This document shows positions 56,930-64,000 of a DNA stretch of 64,000 nt, piece after piece (position 1 is the stretch's first letter; the number at the start of each line of letters is the position of its first letter). Location of the stretch: contig JAJTZB010000006.1 of the NCBI GenBank assembly GCA_032906765.1, forward strand, positions 1 to 64,000. The letters run 5' to 3'. The notes under the pieces are model-generated. The model saw nothing but the letters and a program-made list of their open reading frames with translations. It had not been told where the DNA came from and did no database searches. The DNA is from Nitrososphaerales archaeon. GTDB lineage: Archaea > Thermoproteota > Nitrososphaeria > Nitrososphaerales > Gagatemarchaeaceae. Both the position numbers and the translations under genes were made by a program.

Positions 56930-59017
56930 GTGGCGGACGACGTGAGCAGCGGCTACACGCTTGTGGTCTGCGAGAAGCCGGACGCGGCCAGGAGGGTCGC
57001 GGATGCACTCTCCGACGGCGCGCCGTCGAGCGCCATGATCGAAGGAGTTCAGACCTTCAGGTTTCGCAGGGGCGCGGAGGAGCTCGTTGTATGTGCGGCG
57101 CAAGGCCACGTCTACGCCGTCTCCGACCCGTTCGCCGAACGGTCGGTCTACCCAGTCTTCGATGTCGAGTGGTACGACTACGGCCTGGTGGAGAAGGAAG
57201 CCATGGGTGCGGCGCGCAGGATTGCTTCAATCAAGAAGCTCGCCGGCGGTGCCACGAAGTTCGTGAACGCGTGCGACTACGACGTCGAAGGCGAAACAAT
57301 CGGATTCAACATCCTCCGATACGCGTGCGGGGGGAAGGAGTCAGAGGCCAGAAGAGCCAAGTTCTCCACCCTGACAAAGGACGAGCTGTTGGAGGCATTC
57401 CGCGCGGCCGAGGTCCCGCCGTCGCATGGGATGGCCGACGCTGGCAGGACGAGGCACCTTGTCGACTTCGTGTGGGGCGTGAACCTCTCGCGGGCGCTCT
57501 CGCAGTCGGCTGTTGGTTCCGGCCACAGGTACAGGACGGTCAGCGTCGGGCGGGTGCAGGGGCCAACACTCGGCTTCGTCGTCGAGCGTGAGGGCGAGAT
57601 TCGCTCTTTCGTGCCTCGGCCATACTGGACAGTCAGAGGCATCTTTGAGAAAGACGGAGAGCGCCTCTTGGCCGCTTACTCGAAGGACAGGCTTGGCAGG
57701 AAGACAGACGCGGAGAAGGTGAAGGCCGAGTGTTCCGGACGAGAGGGCACAGTCAGCAGTGTTGTGAAGAGCGTCTCGGAGGTCATGCCGCCGGCGCCAT
57801 TCAACATAGGCGACCTCCAGAAAGAGGCGTATCGTGCCTTCGGCTACTCGCCGAGCCGCACCATGCAGATTGCGGAACGTCTCTACCTCGACGTCCTGAT
57901 TTCCTATCCTAGAACGAGCAGCCAGAGGCTGCCGCCTTCCATCGACTGCAGGAAGATCATGCGCGGCTTGGCCTCGTCGAAGGAGTACTCGATGCATGCG
58001 GAGAGGCTTTTGGCAGGAAGCCTCAGGCCAGCCCAAGGAGTGAAGGACGACCCAGCGCATCCCGCAATCCACCCCACAGGAGAAAAGCCAAGAAGACCTC
58101 TCGGAGCTCAAGAGGCGCGCCTCTACGACCTCGTGGTGAAGAGATTCCTCTCCACCTTTGCGCCCCCAGCCAAGAGGGAGAACGTGTCGGTCGACGTCTC
58201 TCTGAACGGACACTTGTTCAAGCTAGGAGGAAGGAGGACCGTCTATCAGGGCTGGCTGGAGTACTACGCGCCGTACAGCAAGAGCGCTGACGTGGACATA
58301 CCGCGGATCAGCGAGGGGGACAGGCTCAGGGTGCTCGCTGTCGACGTAGAGGAGAAGTTCGAGTCGAAGCCGCCGAGGTACAACCAGAGCAGCCTGCTCG
58401 AGAAGATGGAGCTGGAAGGCATCGGGACCAAGGCGACGCGGGCAGACATGATTGCGACGCTCGTCGACAGGGGATACATGGCGGGCGAGAGCCTGACCGC
58501 CAGCGAGCTCGGGTTCTCCGTGGTCGAGACGATGAAACTCTACGCCCCAGAGATAATCTCTACGGGACTGACGAGGTCTGTGGAGGAGAGGCTGGAGAAG
58601 ATCGAGGAGGGAACCGAGAGCCAGAAGGAACTCGTCAGGGAGACGGTGAGGTCCATCTCCAACCAGCTGATTATGCTGAACCAGAACGAAGAGCAGGTAG
58701 GCCGAGAAATCGACTTCGCTGTGTCTGCCTCCGTCGCCGACAGGTACGTCATCGGCGCCTGCCCTGTCTGCAAGACGGGGAAGCTGAGAATAATTCGTTC
58801 GAAGAAGACGGGGAAGCGGTTCGTCGGGTGTACCAACTACCCATCCGGCTGCAGGGCGTCGGCGCCCCTTCCCCAGAGGGGCACGGTCAAGGTCACGCAG
58901 AAATCGTGCCAGCACTGTTCCTGGCCAGTCGTCTATGTCATAGCCGGCAGGGCGCCTTGGAGGCTCTGCGTCAACCCCAACTGTCCGTCGAAGGCAGGTA
59001 AGAAACGTGGCGTGTAG
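56930..59017 (+). CDS. topA: Type IA DNA topoisomerase
   Basis: The enzyme relaxes negative supercoils through a transient 5'-phosphotyrosine. The 695-aa protein has a Toprim domain (VVCEKPDAARRVADAL ... CDYDVEGETIGFNIL), the active site LISYPRTSSQRLP (Tyr about 326) and the downstream GIGTKATRADMIATL. Two C-terminal zinc ribbons (CPVCKTGK ... GCTNYPSGC; CQHCSW) follow. There is no helicase domain, so it is not reverse gyrase. GTG 56930 starts it. Confidence 0.95.
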   Translation: MADDVSSGYTLVVCEKPDAARRVADALSDGAPSSAMIEGVQTFRFRRGAEELVVCAAQGHVYAVSDPFAERSVYPVFDVEWYDYGLVEKEAMGAARRIASIKKLAGGATKFVNACDYDVEGETIGFNILRYACGGKESEARRAKFSTLTKDELLEAFRAAEVPPSHGMADAGRTRHLVDFVWGVNLSRALSQSAVGSGHRYRTVSVGRVQGPTLGFVVEREGEIRSFVPRPYWTVRGIFEKDGERLLAAYSKDRLGRKTDAEKVKAECSGREGTVSSVVKSVSEVMPPAPFNIGDLQKEAYRAFGYSPSRTMQIAERLYLDVLISYPRTSSQRLPPSIDCRKIMRGLASSKEYSMHAERLLAGSLRPAQGVKDDPAHPAIHPTGEKPRRPLGAQEARLYDLVVKRFLSTFAPPAKRENVSVDVSLNGHLFKLGGRRTVYQGWLEYYAPYSKSADVDIPRISEGDRLRVLAVDVEEKFESKPPRYNQSSLLEKMELEGIGTKATRADMIATLVDRGYMAGESLTASELGFSVVETMKLYAPEIISTGLTRSVEERLEKIEEGTESQKELVRETVRSISNQLIMLNQNEEQVGREIDFAVSASVADRYVIGACPVCKTGKLRIIRSKKTGKRFVGCTNYPSGCRASAPLPQRGTVKVTQKSCQHCSWPVVYVIAGRAPWRLCVNPNCPSKAGKKRGV

Positions 59018-59234
59018 ACTGTGCGAGAGGCAGGCGGCGGACGATTTCTGCCGGTATCATGGCGATGCCAAGGCGAGGGTGGAGTCGGCTTACAGTAGCT
59101 GGAGCGAAGCGTATGGGTCCATGAGCTGGGCGGATTACTTGGAAGCGGTCGTCAAGAATGTGGAGACGGGAGAGTGGGCGGCCGAGGTCGCGGGGATGAT
59201 GCTCTCGGAAGCCAGGGCGCAGAATCGACCATAG
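59007..59234 (+). CDS. Small conserved-looking zinc-knuckle protein
   Basis: A 75-aa protein starting at GTG 59007 inside the end of topA (11-nt overlap). The N-terminus CRLCERQAADDFCRYHGDA could bind zinc (three Cys and His); the rest is helical and acidic. The overlap argues for co-translation with topoisomerase. The function is unknown. Confidence 0.55.
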   Translation: MACRLCERQAADDFCRYHGDAKARVESAYSSWSEAYGSMSWADYLEAVVKNVETGEWAAEVAGMMLSEARAQNRP

Positions 59235-59327
59235 TCGGCTGGAACCCGGCGCTCGGCTTCAAATCTTAAACGTAACCTCAGAACGGGGCAGTGGGCACAG
59301 GAAACAGCGGGTACAAGTGAGCATCTA

Positions 59328-59729
59328 GTGATAAGGGAGGTTCTCGAGAAGGGGTACAGCAGAACGGTAGGCGCGGCAAGGAACGTCCTCGCGAGGAGCT
59401 TCGGGACGATTACCAACCGTGGCGGGCTTGCCCGGCTCCTTTACGTCGTGGTCATAGTCGCCCTGATGGCAGGCTTCATTGACGCTGCCTTCTTCCCCGT
59501 TCCGAACCAAGCCCAGATAATCCTGCGCGGACCCGGAGCCCAGACCATCCCAGAAGCCCTCATCGACTCGTTCGTCATACTGCTCGGCGGTGCCGGAATC
59601 TACATCGCGTACATCAGCGGCAGGCAGACGACGAAGTCTAGGATGGTCAACCTCTATCTTGGGTTCGCGCTCCTCCTCATTGCGACCTCGATCTTCATGG
59701 GAATCTACCTATCCATTCTCAAGGGGTAG
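59328..59729 (+). CDS. Three-TM membrane protein
   Basis: A 133-aa protein with three hydrophobic helices (ARLLYVVVIVALMAGFIDAA; ALIDSFVILLGGAGIYIAYI; LYLGFALLLIATSIFMGIYL) and a basic N-terminus. The first loop between helices is about 30 residues. I do not recognise a named family; a subunit of a membrane complex is plausible. GTG 59328 is the start; TCTTAAACG at 59264-59272 may be its TATA. Confidence 0.6.
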   Translation: MIREVLEKGYSRTVGAARNVLARSFGTITNRGGLARLLYVVVIVALMAGFIDAAFFPVPNQAQIILRGPGAQTIPEALIDSFVILLGGAGIYIAYISGRQTTKSRMVNLYLGFALLLIATSIFMGIYLSILKG

Positions 59730-60060
59730 GGAACAGTAGCAACAATTGATACCATGTATGCCTAGACGTAGTCGCGAAGTCGGTCGGTTGGGCCCGCGAG
59801 GCGGAATCTGACTATACGGCGGCTCACCGATGGTTCCTCGCCTGAATTTCACCTTACCAATGCCCGGCAAGCGGATGCCGACAGGGACGATTCTCGTCTA
59901 TCCTCAGCCGCTACCTGACTCCCACCGGCGTGCTTGATTCTGCACGTCCATGTCTCGAATCACAAGGACCCGCAGTTGGTACGGCTGACTGATTGAGTGT
60001 GACGATGATAATGGTGGCGCTTTAATCCCGCACGCCTCTCTCTGCTCAGGAAAGGCGTGG
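59730..60060 (+). other. Gap ahead of the third tnpB, with a left-end-like hairpin
   Basis: No gene is visible. The last 30 nt contain CACGCCT ... AGGCGTG (60031-60037 with 60053-60059), an imperfect-loop hairpin directly before tnpB that may belong to the left end of that element. Confidence 0.45.
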
Positions 60061-61284
60061 TTGCAGGTCAATCGAGGTTATAGGACCGAGCTCAAACCGA
60101 ACAAGAACCAAGTCATTGGGTTCAAGAAGGCACGCGGCGCAGCGAGGACGGCCTACAACTGGGGGCTCGAGAGGAATAACAACGTCCGGCTCTTCAACCA
60201 GCTGCCGCACCTGCCCATCAGGTACGAATCACCCATCGATCAGCATAGGCTCTTGAATGAAAGAAAACGGAGGGACTGGGCCTGGATGTACGAGGTGTCG
60301 AAGTGCGCGCCCCAAGAGGCTCTCCGCGACTTGGGCAACGCGTTCCACAACTTCCTGAAGAGGCCAGACCACTTCGGGTGGCCCAGGTTCAAGAGCAAAC
60401 ACGACGATGTCCAGTCGTTCACACTGACGGGTGCGATTCACATCAAGAAAGATTCTATCCAGTTGCCGACGTTCGGCGAAGTCCGATTGAAGGAGTGCGG
60501 ATACCTTCCTGTTGGCCACCGCGTCCAATCTGCCACCGTCTCCAGCAGAGCAGGGCGCTGGTTCATATCAATCGGTGTGAGGAAGAGGATCAAGGTTCCT
60601 GAGAACTGCGGCCCCGTAGTCGGCGTGGACTTCGGCATCAAGCACCTGACCGCACTCTCCGACGGCACGATTATCGAGAATGGCCATCCACTCGGACGGA
60701 CAGAGCGCAGGCTGGAGCGTCTCCAGAGGAGCCTAAGCAGGAAGCAGAAGGGGAGCGCGAACCGCTGGAAGGCCAAGTTAAGGCTCCAGAGGCTCCACAT
60801 GAGGATATCAGACGCCCGCAAAGACGGACTGCACAAGCTGACCACGATGCTGACGAGAACCAAGTCTGTCGTCGTGGTCGAGGACCTGGCTGTCCAGAAC
60901 ATGACCAAGAGACACAGCCTCGCGAAGGCCATCCTAGACGGAGCGCCAGGGGAGATGCGGAGGCAGCTGGAGTACAAGGCTCGATGGTACGGGAGCAGGC
61001 TGGTGGTAGCACCAAGGAACTTCCCGTCCACCAAGATGTGCTCCAGATGCCACAGAGTCAAGGAGGAGATGCCTCTGTCTGAGCGCATCTACGAGTGCGA
61101 GAGGTGCGGCCTTGTCATCGACCGCGACCTGAATGCAGCGAAGAACCTGGAGTGGTGGTACGACCACCCCACCGTCGCCGGTAGTTCGCCGGAGACGCTA
61201 AACGCCTGTCTGAGGCAGGAAGTTGCAGGTCCGCAAGGACCGGTGCCTGTCGTTGATGCAGGAAGCGTTTGGAGGATGTCATAG
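60061..61284 (+). CDS. tnpB: TnpB RNA-guided endonuclease (third lineage)
   Basis: A 407-aa TnpB. It has YRTELKPNKNQVIGF at the N-terminus, RuvC-I VVGVDFGIKHL, RuvC-II SVVVVEDLAVQN, a zinc ribbon (CSRC ... CERC) and RuvC-III DRDLNAAKNLEWW, all intact. It starts at TTG 60061. A short palindrome (ATGGA-TG-TCCAT, 61285-61296) at the stop may be its right end. No TnpA is nearby. It sits between a membrane protein gene and the RadA-like gene. Confidence 0.92.
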   Translation: MQVNRGYRTELKPNKNQVIGFKKARGAARTAYNWGLERNNNVRLFNQLPHLPIRYESPIDQHRLLNERKRRDWAWMYEVSKCAPQEALRDLGNAFHNFLKRPDHFGWPRFKSKHDDVQSFTLTGAIHIKKDSIQLPTFGEVRLKECGYLPVGHRVQSATVSSRAGRWFISIGVRKRIKVPENCGPVVGVDFGIKHLTALSDGTIIENGHPLGRTERRLERLQRSLSRKQKGSANRWKAKLRLQRLHMRISDARKDGLHKLTTMLTRTKSVVVVEDLAVQNMTKRHSLAKAILDGAPGEMRRQLEYKARWYGSRLVVAPRNFPSTKMCSRCHRVKEEMPLSERIYECERCGLVIDRDLNAAKNLEWWYDHPTVAGSSPETLNACLRQEVAGPQGPVPVVDAGSVWRMS

Positions 61285-61295
61285 ATGGATGTCCA

Positions 61296-61904
61296 TCAAA
61301 CCGAGAACGGTAGGAAGAAGTCCCTATCGCGCCAGGCGTTACCCCGCTCGCACCGCATAGCAAGGCCGTCGGCTTTGCGGGAGACCGAGATTACAATGTC
61401 GAACATCTCGTAAAGCGACCTGGCCGTCTTCTTGCGCGTCGCCGTCCGGCGCTCATACGTGCTGGACAGGACCATCCTCGCGTTCGCCCGAGCCCAGCTC
61501 GACATCGCGGCCGCGAGGAATGCGAACTTCCTGCTGGACGGTCTTGGGTTCTGTGACGCTAGTAACTGGTAGAGGGTGTTGGTGCTGTCTATGATCAAAG
61601 GCCTGCTGGAAGCGTCGAGGAATATGTCCGCCAGCGTCCGCTCGATGTTCGAACCCGCTTCCGGGACTCGGAGCTCGATGCGCCCCAAGCGGCCGGAGGA
61701 AACGCGCGCCCCCACGACGTCGATGTTGGAAGAGTAGAGGGCGTCGAGGTCGAGGATGCTGCACCCCTCCTTGCCCTCGGCTAGAGAAGGAAGAATGGCG
61801 CTGGCGAGATTCAAGTTGGAACCCCTGTCCTCCAGCAGGAAGACGGCCGTCTTGCCCACGAGTGGGTCGAGGAGGAGCGCTGCCTTTTGGCTGCTAAAGC
61901 TCAT
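61296..61904 (-). CDS. RecA/RadA-superfamily-like protein lacking a clear Walker A
   Basis: A 202-aa protein. The N-terminus (KTAVFLLEDRGSNLNLASAI) occupies the place of a P-loop without GxxGxGK. Strands SILDLDAL and PLIIDSTNTLYQLL resemble RecA-fold Walker B strands, and MVLSSTYERRTATRKKTARS is basic. A degenerate RecA/KaiC-like fold is my best guess. It is divergent from the RuvC-like gene with 37 nt between starts. Confidence 0.4.
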   Translation of the reverse strand: MSFSSQKAALLLDPLVGKTAVFLLEDRGSNLNLASAILPSLAEGKEGCSILDLDALYSSNIDVVGARVSSGRLGRIELRVPEAGSNIERTLADIFLDASSRPLIIDSTNTLYQLLASQNPRPSSRKFAFLAAAMSSWARANARMVLSSTYERRTATRKKTARSLYEMFDIVISVSRKADGLAMRCERGNAWRDRDFFLPFSV

Positions 61905-61941
61905 TAGTGGCTGTTGGGTCTCGTGACGAGCCGTAAGATAA

Positions 61942-62562
61942 ATGAGCCGAATCTGCGTGATGACTGCCGACGGTAGGGCATACTACGCCATAGTTTCGAA
62001 GCTGAGAGGCGCGGGTCTGCCGTTCCTGAGCCTCGTGCCCGGGGACAGGAGCGACGAATGCGAGCTGGTGCTCACGACGAGGGCCGAGGCGGGGCTGTTC
62101 CGAACACCCACGATGGCCTTGGAAGACCTTGACGAGAACCTCGACGTCACCAGGGGCCAGATACTCGCCCGGCTCTCGGAGGGAGACAAGACTTTGCTGG
62201 TCGGGCTCGACCCGGGTTCGAGGATTGGGATGGCCGCCTTCCTCGGCGACGCGCGTATCGCCTCTCAGACATTCAACTCCAAGGTCTATGCCTGCAATGG
62301 AGTGATCAAGTTGGTGGAAGGAGTCTCCGCCAGAAGATCCTTCGTACGGATCGGCGACGGCGACCCGGGTATGGCGGCATGGCTCGCGGAGAACCTTTCG
62401 ACTAGGCTCCCGAAGACCGTCGTGGAGTTGGTGGACGAATCGGGGACGTCGAGGAAGTTGCGAGTGAAGGGTCTGCAGAAGGACCAGGGCTCGGCTGCGA
62501 AGATAGCGTTTCGCAAGGGCTCGCCGTTCAGGTACGACGACCGGACCTCCAGAAGTCCCTGA
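61942..62562 (+). CDS. RuvC/YqgF-like RNase H-fold protein
   Basis: A 206-aa protein. Near residue 90 LLVGLDPGSRIGMAAFLGD matches the first strand and loop of RuvC/YqgF-type nucleases (GIDPG). Further acidic positions appear in IGDGDPGMAAWL and VELVDESG. The N-terminal 80 residues form a separate small domain. It may be a nuclease or an inactive RNase H fold; no partner is known. A TATA-like AAGATAAAT lies at its start. Its 3' end overlaps the helicase gene by 35 nt. Confidence 0.5.
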   Translation: MSRICVMTADGRAYYAIVSKLRGAGLPFLSLVPGDRSDECELVLTTRAEAGLFRTPTMALEDLDENLDVTRGQILARLSEGDKTLLVGLDPGSRIGMAAFLGDARIASQTFNSKVYACNGVIKLVEGVSARRSFVRIGDGDPGMAAWLAENLSTRLPKTVVELVDESGTSRKLRVKGLQKDQGSAAKIAFRKGSPFRYDDRTSRSP

Positions 62563-64000
62563 CGATTGCTTGGACCTCCTGGGGCGCGAAGTCGCCGCTC
62601 CTGACGTCGCTGCGCAGCCATGAAGGCATCAGCTCTCTGACAACCTTCGCGTCGAAGCGGTCGTCGAGAAGGACGACGAGGCCGCGTTTGCCAGGGTCCC
62701 TGATGTGGCGGCCTGCGGCCTGGAAGGCCTTTCTCAGGGCAGGCAACCTGGAGAGCATCAGGAATGAGTCGGGTTCCCCTGCCTCCCTCAGGCAGGCGTA
62801 TTCGGCGTAGAGCATCGGGGAGGGAGGAGGGAGCGAGAGCCCGACGACGAAGACCGCGTCTATCAGGTCTCCCCTGAAGTCCTCGCCCTCCGAGAAGCGC
62901 CCGCCCTGGACTGCGAATAGGACCGAGCCCTTCTGCGAAGCCAGCGAGTCTACCGCGTCGGCTGCGTCCTGGTTCGACATTCCCCTGAACTCCTTGACCG
63001 TGTGCCTCTCCGGCAACCTCTTCGACGCCAACTCGGCTATCGGGTCCAGGAGCGCGTAGGAAGGTACGAACACGCAGGCCCCGTTCTCCACCACCTCGAT
63101 GACGGAGGTGATTTTGGCGGCTATCTTGGAGAACATCTGGGGGCCGCGGAGCCTGTATCGCGTGGTGACTCCTGTGTCGATTAGAGTCAGCACTGTCACG
63201 AACGACTCCGCCTGCGTCTCGTAGACCTCGGGACTACTCGAGTCAAGGCCCAGAGAGCGGAGGAACACGGAGGAGGGGTTGACAGTCGCTGACACGAGCA
63301 CAGAGCTCCTGAACCCTCCTAGGAAGTCTGGGAGCAGCTTCACCGGGTTCGGCTCAATCAGCCCGAGCGTGCTGTCCCACTTGGCGAGTACGCCGCTCTC
63401 TGACGAAGTGAGCGTCAGGAGGAAGTCGCCCACCTTCAGGACCGCGGAAGGCAGTCTCGCCTCGTAGGTAATGGACCTCCATGCCGCCGTTGAGCAAGAG
63501 TTCAGAGCGAATGTCAGGTTCTGCAGCCAGACTCCGCCCCGCTCCTCGGCTATCCTTCTGAGGAGGGAACCCCTGTCGATGTACCATCCAGCAGCCCTTC
63601 CCATCGTAGCCTCGACCTCCTGCTTGAGAATCCGCAGCGAAGAGGCGGCCTCGTCCATCAGCAGGGCCTCGGCTTCGTTGATGGCAGCCTCCATCTCGGC
63701 CAGCGTGATCTTGGCCGAGTGTATCCCCCTCATGAAGTCCCTGATGTTGTGCGCCTCGTCGACTACGAGTATCGAGTCAGAGGGCTCGATAGCGTTCTTG
63801 TCGAACAAGACGGGTTTGGAGCGGGGGTCCAGGACGTACTGGTATGGCACCACCACGACCTCCGCCTCCGCGGCGGCCAGCCTCACCAGCTCATAGGGAC
63901 AGACGTGGATAGACTCGGACCTGCGCAGCAGCTCGGGGTGTGGCGGGATGCTGTTCGCCACGCTCTCCACGGCCCGGTCGAGCTCGGCACCGAGCAGAGC
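62528..64000 (-). CDS. XPD/Rad3-type DNA helicase (partial, runs off the right edge)
   Basis: A superfamily-2, 5'-3' helicase of the XPD/DinG group, used in repair. The visible C-terminal ~490 residues include the last cluster cysteine (HVCPYELVRLAAAEAEVVVV), the DEAH box LVVDEAHNIRDF, FAVQGGRFSEGEDFRG (motif V) and QAAGRHIRDPGKRG (motif VI). The frame is open past 63970 to the edge. The Walker A and remaining Fe-S cysteines lie outside the window. Confidence 0.92.
   Translation of the reverse strand, partial: ALLGAELDRAVESVANSIPPHPELLRRSESIHVCPYELVRLAAAEAEVVVVPYQYVLDPRSKPVLFDKNAIEPSDSILVVDEAHNIRDFMRGIHSAKITLAEMEAAINEAEALLMDEAASSLRILKQEVEATMGRAAGWYIDRGSLLRRIAEERGGVWLQNLTFALNSCSTAAWRSITYEARLPSAVLKVGDFLLTLTSSESGVLAKWDSTLGLIEPNPVKLLPDFLGGFRSSVLVSATVNPSSVFLRSLGLDSSSPEVYETQAESFVTVLTLIDTGVTTRYRLRGPQMFSKIAAKITSVIEVVENGACVFVPSYALLDPIAELASKRLPERHTVKEFRGMSNQDAADAVDSLASQKGSVLFAVQGGRFSEGEDFRGDLIDAVFVVGLSLPPPSPMLYAEYACLREAGEPDSFLMLSRLPALRKAFQAAGRHIRDPGKRGLVVLLDDRFDAKVVRELMPSWLRSDVRSGDFAPQEVQAIVRDFWRSGRRT

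Noticed and set aside
56930-59017. Reverse gyrase
   Set aside because: Only the topoisomerase IA part is present; the preceding genes are a zinc ribbon and CofE, with no fused helicase.
1-64000. CRISPR array near the Cas1-domain gene
   Set aside because: Looked for regularly spaced repeats, especially 30-40 kb, and saw none. Only scattered tRNA-end repeats were found. A repeat-finding program was not available.

Overview
This is an archaeal chromosome segment. Evidence for Archaea is broad: SRP54, Pus10, L21e, Rpb4/RpoF, DUF655, Dim1/KsgA, L10e, Dph2, Csl4, RpoL, TFS, PriS, a GINS subunit, PCNA, L44e, S27e, aIF2-alpha, Nop10, AglB/STT3, Dph6, aIF5A and an XPD-type helicase. Many genes have a TATA-like box about 26 nt before a start codon with little or no leader. 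Gene content and order suggest the TACK branch, possibly a relative of Nitrososphaeria/Thaumarchaeota. That placement is inference; no rRNA gene is present to settle it. GC is high (roughly 55-60%) in the core genes and visibly lower in accessory genes.

Layout. 1-6.6 kb is accessory: a secreted BNR-repeat protein, broken genes, an S9 peptidase cut by a tnpB remnant, and a two-gene AAA ATPase/PIN-like pair. 7.0-17.6 kb is a core block: aIF5A, HtrA, Dph6, SRP54-Pus10-L21e-RpoF-DUF655-KsgA, and SPOUT and Trm11-type methyltransferases, with LAGLIDADG-type genes wedged in. 17.6-23.7 kb is accessory: SRPBCC protein, VapBC, a nuclease-like ORF, a tRNA 3' fragment, an epimerase, a HAD protein, and a broken 'ECW' gene with a LAGLIDADG gene. 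23.8-29.6 kb holds L10e-Dph2-Csl4, a tnpB-only IS, RpoL-TFS, and GINS-PriS. 30-38.5 kb is accessory: ECW remnant/HNH, DinB, DUF192, an ABC exporter, an 824-aa Cas1-domain protein, and two ECW genes with an HNH gene. 38.6-50.7 kb mixes PCNA, TA loci, NUDIX, GNAT, a P1B ATPase, HNH, L44e-S27e, a broken LAGLIDADG gene, and aIF2-alpha-Nop10. 50.7-64 kb holds AglB, GcvH-GcvT, a tnpB IS, CofE, topoisomerase IA, a third tnpB, a RuvC-like gene and a partial XPD helicase.

The main candidates for something new are three. (1) A large stand-alone Cas1-domain protein with N-terminal HTH and Cys-rich regions, with no CRISPR array, cas2 or polB in the window. It diverges from (2) a recurrent gene module: a small 'ECW' protein resembling PD-(D/E)XK nucleases, tightly coupled to a downstream HNH or LAGLIDADG endonuclease gene, seen at three loci in different states of decay. 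(3) Three conserved genes (dph6, L10e, tfs) lack an AUG/GUG/UUG start but have a GGTGR motif exactly 6 nt before ACG, ATC and CTG. The same spacing precedes the normal ATG of rpoF.
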